Positions 15,950 to 25,135 are shown, counted from the stretch's first letter. The stretch is DNA of 64,000 nucleotides from Pantoea alfalfae (GCF_019880205.1 NZ_CP082292.1:3100001-3164000); one strand, 5' to 3'. Translations and numbers: made by a program. The notes: a model not told the origin generated them from the sequence alone.

Positions 15950-17704
15950 TCAATCGTAGTAAGGAACCTTGCGGTCAACGCCGTTGATATTGATCAGCAC
16001 AAAACCGGTTGGCGCGGTTTTATTGGTCGGTGTACCCGCCGCAGTAGCGAGCGTAACGACCCCTTTTTCATTGGCACCGATGCCCGCCAGGCCATTGTGC
16101 ATGCCGAAGCGTGCAGCGGGTTTCAGAGTGCCAACTTTAGTAATGTCCGTCACCACCGACATATCGGACTGGAACAACGAGCAGGAGCCGGTATCGAAGC
16201 GGGTCGGACCGGTGGTCTTCAGGTTGAACATGGTCTCGCCACTGCTGGCTTTCAGCTTGACCCATACCGCTGCATAGGTGGTTCCTACCCGGCTATAACG
16301 GATGTCCAGCACGGAAGGCTGCCCCATGTGGTAAGCATCCGCCCAGACCGTTTCCAGCCGCTGCAGGTTGATCAGCGTTTTACCGGTAGCAGGCATATTT
16401 ACGGGTGAAGCGGCGGTGCCGGACGGCGTAGTGGCATCTGCTTTCCCGATCAACTCCATCACCCATTGCTGGTTAGGCGCCGGGAAAAAGAGCTGCCCCA
16501 GCCGATACCAGTTATCGGTATCGGTGTTGTTCACCACTTTATAGCCGCTGTAATAGCCGGCACGCAGCGAACCCGTCATGAACGTGCCGAAGTTCTCATC
16601 CCGACGATAGCCATATTCAAAGGTCGATAACCACTTACTTCCGGCCAGATCATTGGTAATTTTCGCCCCCGCCTGCAGGTTAATCTGACGCATCACCACG
16701 CGGGCATTGTTAAGATTGAATGGTGCGGCACAATCCTCAATGTTGAGCGTATCAATGGTCCACCCACCATCCGACAGGTCTCCCGGGTTGGTCGTGTGCT
16801 CAATCCAGACGTTTCGCATGATACCCTGCGTGACGCGCGGCATGTAGAGTGTGGCGTCGCCATAGCCCGACTGGAAGTTGGCATTACACAGCTCAATGGC
16901 GGTTGAGTGGTCCCAGTTCCCCTTCGGTGTGTTTGACCAGCCGATATCAAACACCCTTGAATAGGTCGAGGAGCTGTAAATCTGATCGAACTTACTGTCG
17001 AGCGTATCTTGTAGCTTAAAGACGGTTCCACCGGTACTTTGCGCCTTGAAGCAGAAGATATTGACGATCTGGCCGCCGACAATCGTATTTTCGAAGAACG
17101 GCTGCACGTTGCTGCACTGTTCAGGCGTAACGGTGACTTTTTGAGTGGTGTCGACAGTCCCGGCATTAGCTTGTCCGTGCCAGCAGATGCCTTTGATGAC
17201 GATTTTGCGTGCATTAACCTTAAACACCGCACTCGCGCTTTTATCAGAGACAATGGTGGTGCGCGGTGACGATCCGAGTTCGATATCATCACCTGCCAGA
17301 CCAAAAAACGGCAACTCTGTATCGCTGATATCAATGGGTGAAATCAGGAAGCGGCCCCCCGGAAAACGCACCGGCATCGCTTTCGCATAGGCGTTATAGG
17401 ACTGCGTCCATGCCAGCATCCGCTTAAAGGCTTCAGTGTCATCGGTCACGCCATCCCCTCTCGCGCCAAAGTGCAGAACATTCACTTCAGTAGGGTCGTT
17501 GATGGTGCGCTTCCAGTAGAAACCATTACCCACTGCCACCGTACCGCCATCATCTTTCAGCGTAGTAGTGGAGAGAAAACCGACAAAGTCAGCACCGCCA
17601 CGGAAGCTGGAGTCTTTGTCGTAATAGCGTTTCAGGCTCGCGACTTCACCTGATTTTGGCGGGACCGTGGTACGCAGTTCAGCAAAAGAGTTAACTTCGA
17701 TCAT
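15950..17704 (-). CDS. Phage tailspike, right-handed beta-helix (putative polysaccharide depolymerase)
   Basis: A 584-aa protein. Residues 1-70 form a short head (FAELRTTVPPKSGEVASLKRY, GFYWKRT). The motif VLHFGARGDGVTDDTEAF at about 76-93 is the classic entry to pectate-lyase-like beta-helices in tailspikes and EPS-degrading enzymes. Repetitive beta-rich sequence follows to about residue 350, then a C-terminal beta domain. AGGAGG precedes the ATG. It follows the o-spanin gene by 47 bp on the same strand. Such proteins bind and cut capsule, EPS or O-antigen. There is no signal peptide, so release would need lysis. Substrate unknown. Confidence 0.85.
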   Translation of the reverse strand: MIEVNSFAELRTTVPPKSGEVASLKRYYDKDSSFRGGADFVGFLSTTTLKDDGGTVAVGNGFYWKRTINDPTEVNVLHFGARGDGVTDDTEAFKRMLAWTQSYNAYAKAMPVRFPGGRFLISPIDISDTELPFFGLAGDDIELGSSPRTTIVSDKSASAVFKVNARKIVIKGICWHGQANAGTVDTTQKVTVTPEQCSNVQPFFENTIVGGQIVNIFCFKAQSTGGTVFKLQDTLDSKFDQIYSSSTYSRVFDIGWSNTPKGNWDHSTAIELCNANFQSGYGDATLYMPRVTQGIMRNVWIEHTTNPGDLSDGGWTIDTLNIEDCAAPFNLNNARVVMRQINLQAGAKITNDLAGSKWLSTFEYGYRRDENFGTFMTGSLRAGYYSGYKVVNNTDTDNWYRLGQLFFPAPNQQWVMELIGKADATTPSGTAASPVNMPATGKTLINLQRLETVWADAYHMGQPSVLDIRYSRVGTTYAAVWVKLKASSGETMFNLKTTGPTRFDTGSCSLFQSDMSVVTDITKVGTLKPAARFGMHNGLAGIGANEKGVVTLATAAGTPTNKTAPTGFVLININGVDRKVPYYD

Positions 17705-17751
17705 AGAATCCTCCTCAGGATCAATGTGATATCGCGCTGATTGTCAGCGCA

Positions 17752-17988
17752 CTACTTAGCCGCAGCCGGATGGCCGCAAAGGGTGTCCCACATATCGTTG
17801 TGGGTATTGATGGCGCGCACTGTCCTGACGTCCATTTTTTGCGCGTCATCGCCGTAGGTATAAAGAGGGGAAAAAAGTACGCAGGCAGAGTCGGTGATCG
17901 CCACCGGCTCAGGGTTTGTGGTATTTCGACTGCTGCAGCTTGTCGCGAGCAGCAGCGTCATCAAGGCTGTGGTTATCGGTCGCCACAC
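17752..17988 (-). CDS. o-spanin, Rz1-like outer-membrane lipoprotein
   Basis: A GTG at 17988, preceded by AGGAGG with 6 nt spacing, opens a 78-aa frame. It starts 80 nt inside the i-spanin gene in another phase, as Rz1 genes do. The N-terminus (RPITTALMTLLLATSC) is a lipoprotein signal with Cys18 as the acylated residue. The mature part has ACVLFSPLY, then RAINTHNDMWDTLC, the Cys...HN..W..C pattern of phage o-spanins. It would pair with the i-spanin across the periplasm to fuse or disrupt the outer membrane during lysis. The longer frame starting at 18159 has no good ribosome site. Confidence 0.85.
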   Translation of the reverse strand: MWRPITTALMTLLLATSCSSRNTTNPEPVAITDSACVLFSPLYTYGDDAQKMDVRTVRAINTHNDMWDTLCGHPAAAK

Positions 17989-18202
17989 GGTTAGCCTCCT
18001 CGCGGTTATGTTGTTGTTGCTGCGCCACCGCGCTGACGCGGGACGCCTCCTGTTGTGCGTTATCGACGTCAGATCGCGCTTTTTGCTGCACTTTGCCGAT
18101 TTTCCTGCCGCCGAAATAAGTGGCGCCCAGTGCAGCAATAACGCCTGCCAGTGCAGCAAGCCAGTGCCAGCTGCCGCCCAGTAAGGTGGTAATCAGAGTC
18201 AT
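17909..18202 (-). CDS. i-spanin, Rz-like inner-membrane protein
   Basis: A 97-aa protein with an N-terminal transmembrane helix (about residues 13-34, HWLAALAGVIAALGATYFGG). A basic, Gln/Ala/Asp-rich helical region (about 38-95) is likely to form a periplasmic coiled coil. AAGGAG precedes the ATG, which overlaps the holin stop by 4 nt. The o-spanin gene starts inside it in another frame. This nested pair directly downstream of holin and endolysin is the standard Rz/Rz1 layout. Confidence 0.87.
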   Translation of the reverse strand: MTLITTLLGGSWHWLAALAGVIAALGATYFGGRKIGKVQQKARSDVDNAQQEASRVSAVAQQQQHNREEANRVATDNHSLDDAAARDKLQQSKYHKP

Positions 18203-18546
18203 GGTTTCGCTCCTTCAGCCTGCTCCTTCGCGTTGAGCAGGTTTTTCTGACGAACAAACTGTGCAATCACCCCCATCGCCACCATGAATGCGCCCACCAG
18301 CCCCAGGTAGTCGTGCGGCAGAATCGTTTTCACGTCCTCCGGCAGTACGCTCCAGGCATCAACGGCAGCAGAAGGAAACGACTGCGCCCAGGCGCTGAGC
18401 ATCGAACCCAGTGACGCGAGCCAGACGGACCAGGTTTTGAAGAGGAGCCGGGCATGAGAGACAAACTGCAGGGTAGTGAAGCGCTGTAAGAGCAGCAGGA
18501 TGACGATCGCCGCCAGAACGGCAACGAGAAACATAAGCCATCTCAT
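18199..18546 (-). CDS. Putative phage holin
   Basis: A 115-aa protein with an N-terminal hydrophobic helix (residues 3-21), an amphipathic middle (WSVWLASLGSMLSAWAQSFPSA), and a second helix (about 82-100, GLVGAFMVAMGVIAQFV) with a charged C-terminus. This arrangement recalls holins found next to T4-type lysozymes in enterobacterial prophages. It overlaps endolysin and i-spanin genes by 4 nt each (ATGA), a tightly coupled lysis operon. The role would be timed permeabilisation of the inner membrane to release the endolysin, which has no signal peptide. Confidence 0.8.
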   Translation of the reverse strand: MRWLMFLVAVLAAIVILLLLQRFTTLQFVSHARLLFKTWSVWLASLGSMLSAWAQSFPSAAVDAWSVLPEDVKTILPHDYLGLVGAFMVAMGVIAQFVRQKNLLNAKEQAEGAKP

Positions 18547-19010
18547 AGCAGCCCCCTGTAAACCGCATAGGTTCCGCTGCGCATCATCTCCGCATGACGT
18601 CGGGCGCGGCCCGGTGTCTGGCGGGCCCAGAGGCTGTTCATCATCGCGTCAGCCGCTTCATTGAACTGTTCAGCCGCGATGGCGGTAAGCATGTTTTTAA
18701 ACTGCATAACGCCTTCGACGCCCAATTGATACGTCATGCTCAGCAACACATCCGTTCGGGCGTCATTACACTTCGCCAGCGCATTACGCAGCAGATCCCT
18801 GCCCTGCATCTCCTGAACTTTGTTTTCAAGAATGCACTGCTTCCAGACGTCCCCGACGCGCCGCGGCACGCGGAAAGTGTAATTACTCAGTGATGCCCCC
18901 TTAGGTCCGATGCGGATACCGCCTGCCACCGTGGGAAAGCCCAGCGTGTCGAGGTAAGGCGTGTCGACATACCCCTCTTCAAAATTCAGCACTGCAATTA
19001 TCTGGCTCAT
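18543..19010 (-). CDS. Phage endolysin, T4-type lysozyme (GH24)
   Basis: A 155-aa muramidase-like protein. The catalytic triad spacing of T4 lysozyme (Glu-8-Asp-5-Thr) is reproduced by E12, D21 and T27 in the N-terminal FEEGYVDTPYLDTLGFPT. The C-terminal half (MTYQLGVEGVMQFKNML, WARQTPGRARRHAEMMRSGTY) matches the T4 lysozyme helical lobe. No signal or SAR anchor is visible, so it depends on the holin. AAGGAG precedes the ATG. It is the first gene of the lysis cassette. Confidence 0.92.
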   Translation of the reverse strand: MSQIIAVLNFEEGYVDTPYLDTLGFPTVAGGIRIGPKGASLSNYTFRVPRRVGDVWKQCILENKVQEMQGRDLLRNALAKCNDARTDVLLSMTYQLGVEGVMQFKNMLTAIAAEQFNEAADAMMNSLWARQTPGRARRHAEMMRSGTYAVYRGLL

Positions 19011-19214
19011 AACGACTCCTTAATGACGGGTTAAAGCAATTCACCATTGTGAAAAGAAATACATAACGCCTGCTGATCATTACCCGTTCAGGCGCAGCAA
19101 GAGGCCTTACTGACCCTGCAGCAAAACTGAACAGTAATTCAGCACATTGCGTCCAGTGAGAGCTGGAGATAACGAAGAGTTAGCCGGAACGGAAAAGCAT
19201 GCTGTCTTCGCGCT

Positions 19215-19493
19215 TCAGCTCACGACGTAGAGATGAACGTGGGGAAGACAGCAATTGTCGAAACTGGGTGTTTCCTGACTAGTGACGCGGGGTGCGGTGA
19301 TTGCGCGATCAACGCGCGGGGCGACCTGACGCTGGCAGATTTGCTCTGCACGTCTCAGGACAGGGGGTTCAGTTGGAAAGTTAAGGGCCTGGTCGATGCT
19401 CTGAGTCAGGCTGCTGAGAGGTTGGCGCCGCCGATGGCGACGAGTACGTGCGTTGCCCACAAAAACGCTTTTGCCATAGTGAATTATCGCCAT
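19215..19493 (-). CDS. 92-aa arginine-rich protein of unknown function, phage-associated
   Basis: The ATG at 19493 is preceded by AGGAGG with 5 nt spacing, about as good a ribosome site as any in the window, so I take it as a real gene. The N-terminus (MAIIHYGKSVFVGNARTRRHRRR) is strongly basic. The remainder is polar with several Pro and Cys and no membrane helix. I do not recognise it. It lies 204 bp upstream of the endolysin on the same strand and downstream of the repressor. An early or late regulator or a decayed structural gene are both possible. Confidence 0.5.
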   Translation of the reverse strand: MAIIHYGKSVFVGNARTRRHRRRQPLSSLTQSIDQALNFPTEPPVLRRAEQICQRQVAPRVDRAITAPRVTSQETPSFDNCCLPHVHLYVVS

Positions 19494-19916
19494 AACTCCT
19501 CCTGTGAATGAGTCTTTGGCGATGGGGTGGCAGGCGCGAGCTTTCGGTGATCCGAACGGGCCCGAATGACGTGTATCGCGCTCGCACGCTCGCCGCCCGG
19601 CTGCGTTAGCAGCCAGGTGGAAAGTAAGCGAGGGGGAAATAAACGGCATCTGACGACGCTGCATTTTGCGCATCCACCCCATCCCAAAGTTCACTGACTT
19701 TTGGGTGGTATGATTCGCGCTTGTGCAGCGCCTCAATTGTTTAAGAGCGGCTCATCCGTGAAAGAACTGGTTCGTTCATCCATATCCAAATTATTAACAG
19801 GTTCTTATGCTTTATCAAACACTGTTGGTTAATTTTTTATTTACCGCTGGTTAAATTTATGAATTTATGTCGATTATTTTTTTGCAGCCCGTCTGAGAAA
19901 GGCAGCAAAAGCGGCC
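19494..19916. other. Non-coding region between repressor and 92-aa ORF, with palindromes
   Basis: No gene is supported in these 423 bp. A 23-bp imperfect palindrome at 19683-19705 (arms CCCAAAGTTCA and TGACTTTTGGG, 9 of 11 pairs) lies 190 bp upstream of the 92-aa ORF and could be an operator. The left part of the repressor-proximal half is AT-rich and has GGTTAA twice, 22 bp apart (19827-19832 and 19849-19854). Half-site TTAAC/GTTAA also occurs at the repressor start. No tRNA or integrase remnant is visible. Confidence 0.4.
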
Positions 19917-20648
19917 TTAGCCGAGGATTTGATAGTGACGCGCCTGACTCATGATCACTTTTGCCAGGACCTTCAGGCTGGTGACGTCATCATGATTGAG
20001 ATACCAGGTTTCATAGCGTTTATTGTCTGAAATCACAGCAATTTTCTTATGCTGCAGCTGCAGGCGCTTGAGATAGAGTTGCTCATCGAGGGTAAAAATG
20101 TAGATGCCATCACCGTCGAACATCCGCACGCTGATATCCACAAACAGCTGATCGCGCGGTGCAAAGGTGTCAGCCATAGAGTCGCTATTGATGGCAATTA
20201 ACCGGATGTTCTCCGCCGGACGCCCATTGAACAGCACCCGCGCCTCATCCAGACCATATTCGATCGCCTGGATGGTCTCCACAAACTCATCACGCGCGGG
20301 CAGTCCCGCAGCACTTCGCTGCCCGATATCGAGGCTATCAACCCGAAACACATTCTTATGGCCGGTGAACGTGCTCAGCGTTACCGGGTCAGCGGGTTGA
20401 TCCATACCGTATTGCAGCCACTCTACCCTGACTCCCAGCAACTGGCTGAGCGCCAGTAAATTGCCGCCATCAGGCACTGACTGCGCGTTAAACCACTTCC
20501 ACACTCCCGGCGTTGAAATCTTGCAGCCTTGCTGCTGCAGGGCTCTGGCAACCTGTTTGTTTCGTCCATGTCCGGCAATGCCGGCACTCTCACAGGCCGC
20601 TATCAGCCTGGTGGTGAAAGCTTGTCTTGTACTTTCTTTTTTAACCAT
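19917..20648 (-). CDS. LexA/CI-like phage repressor (S24 peptidase)
   Basis: A 243-aa two-domain repressor. The N-terminal helix-turn-helix region (about residues 12-80) includes GVWKWFNAQSVPDGGNLLALSQLLGV. The C-terminal S24 autoprotease domain has Ser157 (NSDSM) and Lys194 (LYLKRL). Their 37-residue spacing equals that of LexA Ser119-Lys156, and Ala114-Gly115 is a plausible cleavage bond. RecA-stimulated self-cleavage on DNA damage is therefore expected. The start lies inside an inverted repeat, suggesting autoregulation. No divergent cro-like gene or integrase accompanies it, so the immunity region is incomplete. Confidence 0.88.
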   Translation of the reverse strand: MVKKESTRQAFTTRLIAACESAGIAGHGRNKQVARALQQQGCKISTPGVWKWFNAQSVPDGGNLLALSQLLGVRVEWLQYGMDQPADPVTLSTFTGHKNVFRVDSLDIGQRSAAGLPARDEFVETIQAIEYGLDEARVLFNGRPAENIRLIAINSDSMADTFAPRDQLFVDISVRMFDGDGIYIFTLDEQLYLKRLQLQHKKIAVISDNKRYETWYLNHDDVTSLKVLAKVIMSQARHYQILG

Positions 20649-20655
20649 TAGTTAA
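20641..20655. promoter_or_regulatory. Candidate repressor operator over the repressor start
   Basis: TTAACCATTAGTTAA contains TTAAC and GTTAA inverted arms separated by 5 bp and covers the repressor start codon. The same half-site is repeated beyond the 3' end of the gene. Assignment as an operator is inference from symmetry and position. Confidence 0.4.
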
Positions 20656-20956
20656 TAATCAGCCATAGAAGAGATACTGGATGTTATTTTCATTATTGCT
20701 ACCAGTTCATTTTATATTACCGCTCGTTTACTACCTAACCGCTTTATCAAGCATTTCTAATTATCATTATCCGCTTCGGTCTGCATCTGAACAAAAAATA
20801 TTGCCTCAGGCCGCATACAGCCCCGGCTTTCAGGAATGTTCCGTAAGAAATTGCGTAAAATTCAGCCAGCTTAACGGGCGACGGTGGCGGGATCGGAATG
20901 AAATTTAATCAGACAGGGAGAAAACTCTACCTTTCACTGGATCGAAAAATCGGGCT
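20656..20956. other. Intergenic region between prophage repressor and proA
   Basis: I see nothing coding with support here. A plus-strand frame at 20681-20908 has no ribosome site and an unlikely composition. E. coli carries tRNA-Thr (thrW, an integration site) next to proA, but no tRNA can be read here. Confidence 0.4.
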
Positions 20957-20991
20957 AAAAAAAACGGGAGTCTCTGAAAGACTCCCGTTTT
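20957..20991 (-). terminator. Terminator of proBA
   Basis: AAACGGGAGTCT/AGACTCCCGTTT forms a 12-bp stem, followed on the minus strand by a run of T residues. It lies 18 bp beyond the proA stop. Confidence 0.92.
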
Positions 20992-21008
20992 GTTAAAAAT
21001 TATCGTCG

Positions 21009-22262
21009 TTATGACCTGAGTGTGTCGTCGCCCCAGGCAATCCATTTATAGGTGGTCAGCGCCTCTAATCCCATTGGCCCGCGTGCATGCAGTTTCTGGG
21101 TACTGACCGCCACTTCCGCACCCAGGCCAAACTGCCCACCATCGGTAAAGCGGGTGCTGGCGTTAACATAGACCGCGGAAGAGTCGACCTGACGGACAAA
21201 GCGCGCGGCGTTGCGGGTGTCGCGGGTCAGGATGGCATCCGAGTGCTGCGTGCCGTGCGTGCGGATGTGATCGATCGCCTCATCCATATCCGCCACTAAT
21301 TTGACGTTAAGATCCAGCGACAGCCACTCATCATTGTACTGCTGTGGATTGACCTGTCTGACAGCCGCCGGACCCTGCTGCAGCTGCGCCAGCACGTTAC
21401 TGTCCGCATGCAGCGCAATCCCTTCCTGCGCCATACGCGCGCTGAAGGCGGGCAGGAAGCGTTCGGCCATCGCCTGATTCACCAGCAGCGTTTCCAGCGA
21501 ATTACAGGCGCTGGGACGCTGTTTTTTGGCGTTAACGATCAAATCAAGAGCCGGTTCAATCTCCATCGTCTCATCAATGTAGATGTGACAGACGCCGATG
21601 CCGCCGGTAATCACCGGAATAGTGGAGTTTTCCCGGCACAGCTTGTGCAGCCCGGCTCCGCCACGCGGGATGAGCATATCGACGTAGCGATCCAGCTTCA
21701 GCAGCTGATTCACCAGCTCGCGATCCGGATTTTCAATCGCCTGTACGATAGCTGCCGGTAAACCGTGCTGCTGCAGCGCGTTCTGAATGACCCGGACGGT
21801 GGCCGCATTGGTGCGCCAGGTCTCTTTGCCACCGCGCAGTATGGCGGCGTTACCGGTTTTCAGGCACAGGCTGGCGACGTCCACCGTAACATTGGGACGC
21901 GCCTCGTAGATCACGGCCACCACCCCCAGCGGCACGCGACGGCGTTCAATGCGCAGACCGCTGTCGAGCTGACCGCCGTCGATTAACTGTCCCACCGGAT
22001 CGGCCAACTGACAGACCTGGCGCACATCGCTGGCGATGCTGCTGAGGCGTTGCGGGTTGAGTGTCAGCCGATCTAACAATGCGGCGCTCATGCCGTTCTG
22101 ACGCGCATCAGCTAAATCCAGCTCATTGGCTGCCAGAATGTCTGCGCTTTCCGCCTCAAGGCGATCGGCAATGGTCATCAGAACCTGATTCTTCTCAGCC
22201 GTCGACAAATCGGCCACGGTGTAAGCTGCGGCACGCGCCGCTTTTCCCATCTCTTCTAGCAT
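21009..22262 (-). CDS. proA: Gamma-glutamyl phosphate reductase ProA
   Basis: A 417-aa enzyme of the aldehyde dehydrogenase superfamily. It reduces gamma-glutamyl phosphate to glutamate semialdehyde with NADPH, the second step of proline synthesis. Recognisable segments are [30 protein letters not shown], the catalytic Cys in [15 protein letters not shown] and [20 protein letters not shown]. It follows proB by 10 bp in one operon and ends at a strong terminator. Length and sequence match E. coli ProA (417 aa). Confidence 0.97.
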   Translation of the reverse strand: MLEEMGKAARAAAYTVADLSTAEKNQVLMTIADRLEAESADILAANELDLADARQNGMSAALLDRLTLNPQRLSSIASDVRQVCQLADPVGQLIDGGQLDSGLRIERRRVPLGVVAVIYEARPNVTVDVASLCLKTGNAAILRGGKETWRTNAATVRVIQNALQQHGLPAAIVQAIENPDRELVNQLLKLDRYVDMLIPRGGAGLHKLCRENSTIPVITGGIGVCHIYIDETMEIEPALDLIVNAKKQRPSACNSLETLLVNQAMAERFLPAFSARMAQEGIALHADSNVLAQLQQGPAAVRQVNPQQYNDEWLSLDLNVKLVADMDEAIDHIRTHGTQHSDAILTRDTRNAARFVRQVDSSAVYVNASTRFTDGGQFGLGAEVAVSTQKLHARGPMGLEALTTYKWIAWGDDTLRS

Positions 22263-22272
22263 TGTCCGCTCC

Positions 22273-23376
22273 TTAACTGACGATCATGTCGTCGCGGTGA
22301 ACGGCCACCGGGCCATATTCGTATCCCAGAATTTCGCTGATCTGCTGGCTGTGATGACCGGCAATCATGCGCATCGCGTCGCTGTTGTAGCGAGAAACAC
22401 CGTGAGCAATATCCCGGCCCTGCAGGCTGCGGATGCGGATCACTTCACCGCGCGAGAAATTCCCCTGAATAGCGCGAATGCCCTTGGGCAGCAACGAACT
22501 GCCGCGTTCAATGATGGCAGCCAGCGCACCGTCATCGACGGTGAGTTCGCCTGCCGGTGGCGCACCGAAGATCCAGCGTTTACGGTTCTCCAGCGGCGAT
22601 TGCTGCGCATGAAAGCGCGTTCCAACCGGCTTGCCGTCAATCACATCACTGATCACACCGCTGCGACTGCCCGAGGCGATAATCACGTCTATTCCTGCCC
22701 GGCAGGCAACATCCGCCGCCTGAAGCTTGGTCGACATGCCGCCGGTGCCCAGGCCGGACACGCTGTCACCCGCGAGCGCGCGTAACGCATCATCAATCAC
22801 ATGGACATCGCTGATCAGCTCAGCTTCTGGATTGTTACGCGGATCGGCAGTAAACAGTCCCTGCTGATCGGTCAGCAGCAGCAGCTTGTCGGCACCGCCA
22901 AGCATCGCTGCCAGCGCCGAAAGATTGTCGTTGTCGCCCACTTTGATTTCGGCAGTCGCAACCGCATCGTTCTCGTTAATCACCGGCACAATGTGGTTAT
23001 CCAGCAACGCGCGCAGCGTGTCGCGGGCATTAAGGAAACGTTCGCGATCTTCCATGTCAGCACGGGTCAGCAGCATCTGACCAATATGGATGCCGTAGAT
23101 AGAGAATAACTGTTCCCACAGCTGAATCAGACGGCTCTGCCCCACCGCAGCCAGCAGCTGCTTTGAGGCGATGGTCGGTGGCAGTTCGGGGTAGCCCAGA
23201 TGTTCGCGTCCTGCGGCCATTGCGCCAGACGTAACAATCACAATGCGGTGGCCGGCTGCGTGCTGCTGCGCGCACTGACGAACCAGTTCCACCATGTGCG
23301 CCCGATTTAACCGGCGAGAGCCGCCGGTAAGAACGCTGGTACCCAACTTGACCACTAAGGTCTGACTGCCACTCAT
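22273..23376 (-). CDS. proB: Glutamate 5-kinase ProB
   Basis: A 367-aa enzyme with an N-terminal amino-acid kinase domain ([32 protein letters not shown]) and a C-terminal PUA domain (from about residue 275). It phosphorylates glutamate to start proline synthesis and is feedback-inhibited by proline in the family. It is the first gene of proBA. It is divergent from phoE, with 238 bp between the starts, as in E. coli. Confidence 0.97.
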   Translation of the reverse strand: MSGSQTLVVKLGTSVLTGGSRRLNRAHMVELVRQCAQQHAAGHRIVIVTSGAMAAGREHLGYPELPPTIASKQLLAAVGQSRLIQLWEQLFSIYGIHIGQMLLTRADMEDRERFLNARDTLRALLDNHIVPVINENDAVATAEIKVGDNDNLSALAAMLGGADKLLLLTDQQGLFTADPRNNPEAELISDVHVIDDALRALAGDSVSGLGTGGMSTKLQAADVACRAGIDVIIASGSRSGVISDVIDGKPVGTRFHAQQSPLENRKRWIFGAPPAGELTVDDGALAAIIERGSSLLPKGIRAIQGNFSRGEVIRIRSLQGRDIAHGVSRYNSDAMRMIAGHHSQQISEILGYEYGPVAVHRDDMIVS

Positions 23377-23521
23377 ATTTCCTGCCGTAGTGAAAAATTT
23401 TTACGAAAGGACGTTTTAACAGGAGTCGATACGGAAGCCAACAGCCAGCGGGGGAAAAGCACGAATTTACGCGGACAAGGCAGTAGACCAAAAGTTCAGC
23501 ATTAACAAGAAATCCGGAAAA

Positions 23522-23539
23522 GTGTCATAAAAAGTTCAT
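23522..23539 (+). promoter_or_regulatory. Pho box (PhoB-binding site) upstream of phoE
   Basis: GTGTCATAAAAAGTTCAT matches 14 of 18 positions of the Pho box form CTGTCATAAAACTGTCAT. It lies 76 bp upstream of phoE, as expected for phosphate-starvation induction. Confidence 0.7.
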
Positions 23540-23614
23540 CACGGACGGGTAAAAAGTCGGTGTTTTACAAAAACTTTCATTTTTTTACGGCGTTCACATT
23601 GGGATTGATAGCAA

Positions 23615-24727
23615 ATGAAGAAAAGCACACTGGCCATGATCGTCTCCACGCTGACGCTGGCTTCTGCCGCGCACGCTGCCGAAATCTATAACAAAGACGG
23701 CAATAAACTGGATTTATATGGCAAAGTTAAAGCTGAGCACTACATCAGCGATAATGCCAGCACAGACGGTGACAAGTCTTATACCCGTATCGGCTTTAAA
23801 GGCCAGACGCAGATTAATGACCTGATGACCGGCTACGGTCAGTGGGAATATCAGTACAACGTTAATAACTCTGAAGGCAGCGACGCCAATAACGGCAACA
23901 AAACCCGCCTTGGTTTTGCTGGCCTGAAATTCTCGCAGTATGGTTCGGTGGATTATGGCCGTAACTATGGCGTGCTGTATGACGTTGAAGCCTGGACAGA
24001 CGTGTTCCCGGAATTCGGTGGTGATGGCACGGCACGCTCTGATAACTTTATGACCCAGCGCGCCACCGGCGTCGCGACTTACCGCAATAACAACTTCTTT
24101 GGTCTGGTCGATGGCCTGAAATTTGCACTGCAGTATCAGGGCAAGAACGACGCCACCAGCGCCAACAGCCGCACCGATATTAACCGCCAGAACGGCGACG
24201 GCTATGGTGCTTCACTGGGCTACGCGCTGGGTGATAGCGGCGTGAGCCTGATGGGTGCCATCACCTCATCTGATCGCACCAACCAGCAGCAGGCGCGCGC
24301 CTATGGCGGCGGTGACCGTGCAGATTCCTGGGGCGCAGGCGTGAAGTATGATGCCAACAGCGTTTACCTGGCGGCGATTTACACCGATACCCGCAACATG
24401 ACGCCCATCAGCGGCACCAACCGTAATACCGGCGCTGCCGTCGCGGGCGCAGCCAACAAAGCGCAGAATATCGAACTGGTGGCGCAGTATCAGTTTGATT
24501 TCGGCCTGCGTCCTTCTATTGGTTATGTGCAGACTAAAGGCAAGGATATCGAAAACGGTATCGGCGATGCGGATCTGGTGAAATATATCGATGTGGGTGC
24601 AACCTACTACTTCAACAAAAACATGTCCGCCTTCGTGGATTACAAAATCAACCAGCTGGATGATGACAACGCGCTGTCGATCAACAACGACGACATTGTG
24701 GCGATGGGTGTGACTTACCAGTTCTGA
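23615..24727 (+). CDS. phoE: Outer-membrane phosphoporin PhoE
   Basis: A 370-aa general porin precursor. The signal peptide ends at AHA (about residue 21) and the mature protein begins [18 protein letters not shown]. The constriction-loop motif PEFGGD, the segments [12 protein letters not shown] and [15 protein letters not shown], and the C-terminal Phe (TYQF) define a trimeric 16-strand porin. Similarity to PhoE, the position next to proB and the Pho box favour PhoE over OmpC/OmpF. Expected role: uptake of anions and phosphate compounds when phosphate is scarce. Confidence 0.92.
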   Translation: MKKSTLAMIVSTLTLASAAHAAEIYNKDGNKLDLYGKVKAEHYISDNASTDGDKSYTRIGFKGQTQINDLMTGYGQWEYQYNVNNSEGSDANNGNKTRLGFAGLKFSQYGSVDYGRNYGVLYDVEAWTDVFPEFGGDGTARSDNFMTQRATGVATYRNNNFFGLVDGLKFALQYQGKNDATSANSRTDINRQNGDGYGASLGYALGDSGVSLMGAITSSDRTNQQQARAYGGGDRADSWGAGVKYDANSVYLAAIYTDTRNMTPISGTNRNTGAAVAGAANKAQNIELVAQYQFDFGLRPSIGYVQTKGKDIENGIGDADLVKYIDVGATYYFNKNMSAFVDYKINQLDDDNALSINNDDIVAMGVTYQF

Positions 24728-24775
24728 TGTCAGGCTCATGCCGCATAGCATGAGCGACAGAATTTGTGAGCATCG

Positions 24776-24806
24776 AAAAGGGCGAGTTTTTCAACTCGCC
24801 CTTTTG
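24776..24806 (+). terminator. Terminator of phoE
   Basis: AAAAGGGCGAGTT/AACTCGCCCTTTT is a 13-bp stem with a TTTC loop and a T run, 48 bp after the stop. Confidence 0.92.
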
Positions 24807-24851
24807 TTATTTCAACCATCTGGCCCGGTTTGCTGTGAGATCGAGCCCGCT

Positions 24852-25033
24852 CAGGTAATCGGGTCAGAACGGAAAGGCGATTACGCCAATCCATGGCCGC
24901 TCGGCCCGCGCGATTACGCACCTCATCCCTGAGGTGCGCCCGTTGCCGGGCCAACGCTCTGCGTTGTTCAAAAACGCTCCCGGCGTTTTTGTCCCTGCCG
25001 CGGGACGCTTTCCTTTTCTGACCCGATTACCTG
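24852..25033. repeat. MITE-like palindromic repeat element, inverted copy
   Basis: The element is bounded by perfect 17-bp inverted repeats, CAGGTAATCGGGTCAGA at 24852-24868 and its complement at 25017-25033. It encloses the 78-bp core repeat at 24913-24990 in inverted orientation. Measured from GGGTCAGA to TCTGACCC it is 164 bp, the same as the copy at 39371-39534. It has no coding capacity. It fills most of the 408-bp gap between phoE and crl; a weak hairpin at about 25094-25121 is the only other structure. Confidence 0.8.
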
Positions 25034-25135
25034 CGCGTTGAGCTTATTCGTTGCTGCCAGATTCACCCTGATTGAGAGTTGTCAGCAGTTTGTGGGCGAG
25101 CGTTTTAACTCACCCTTTTATCGCTAAACACCCTA

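Noticed and set aside
20656-20956. Expected tRNA-Thr (thrW) integration site next to proA
   Set aside because: No tRNA cloverleaf can be read on either strand, so the prophage-derived block cannot be assigned to that attachment site.
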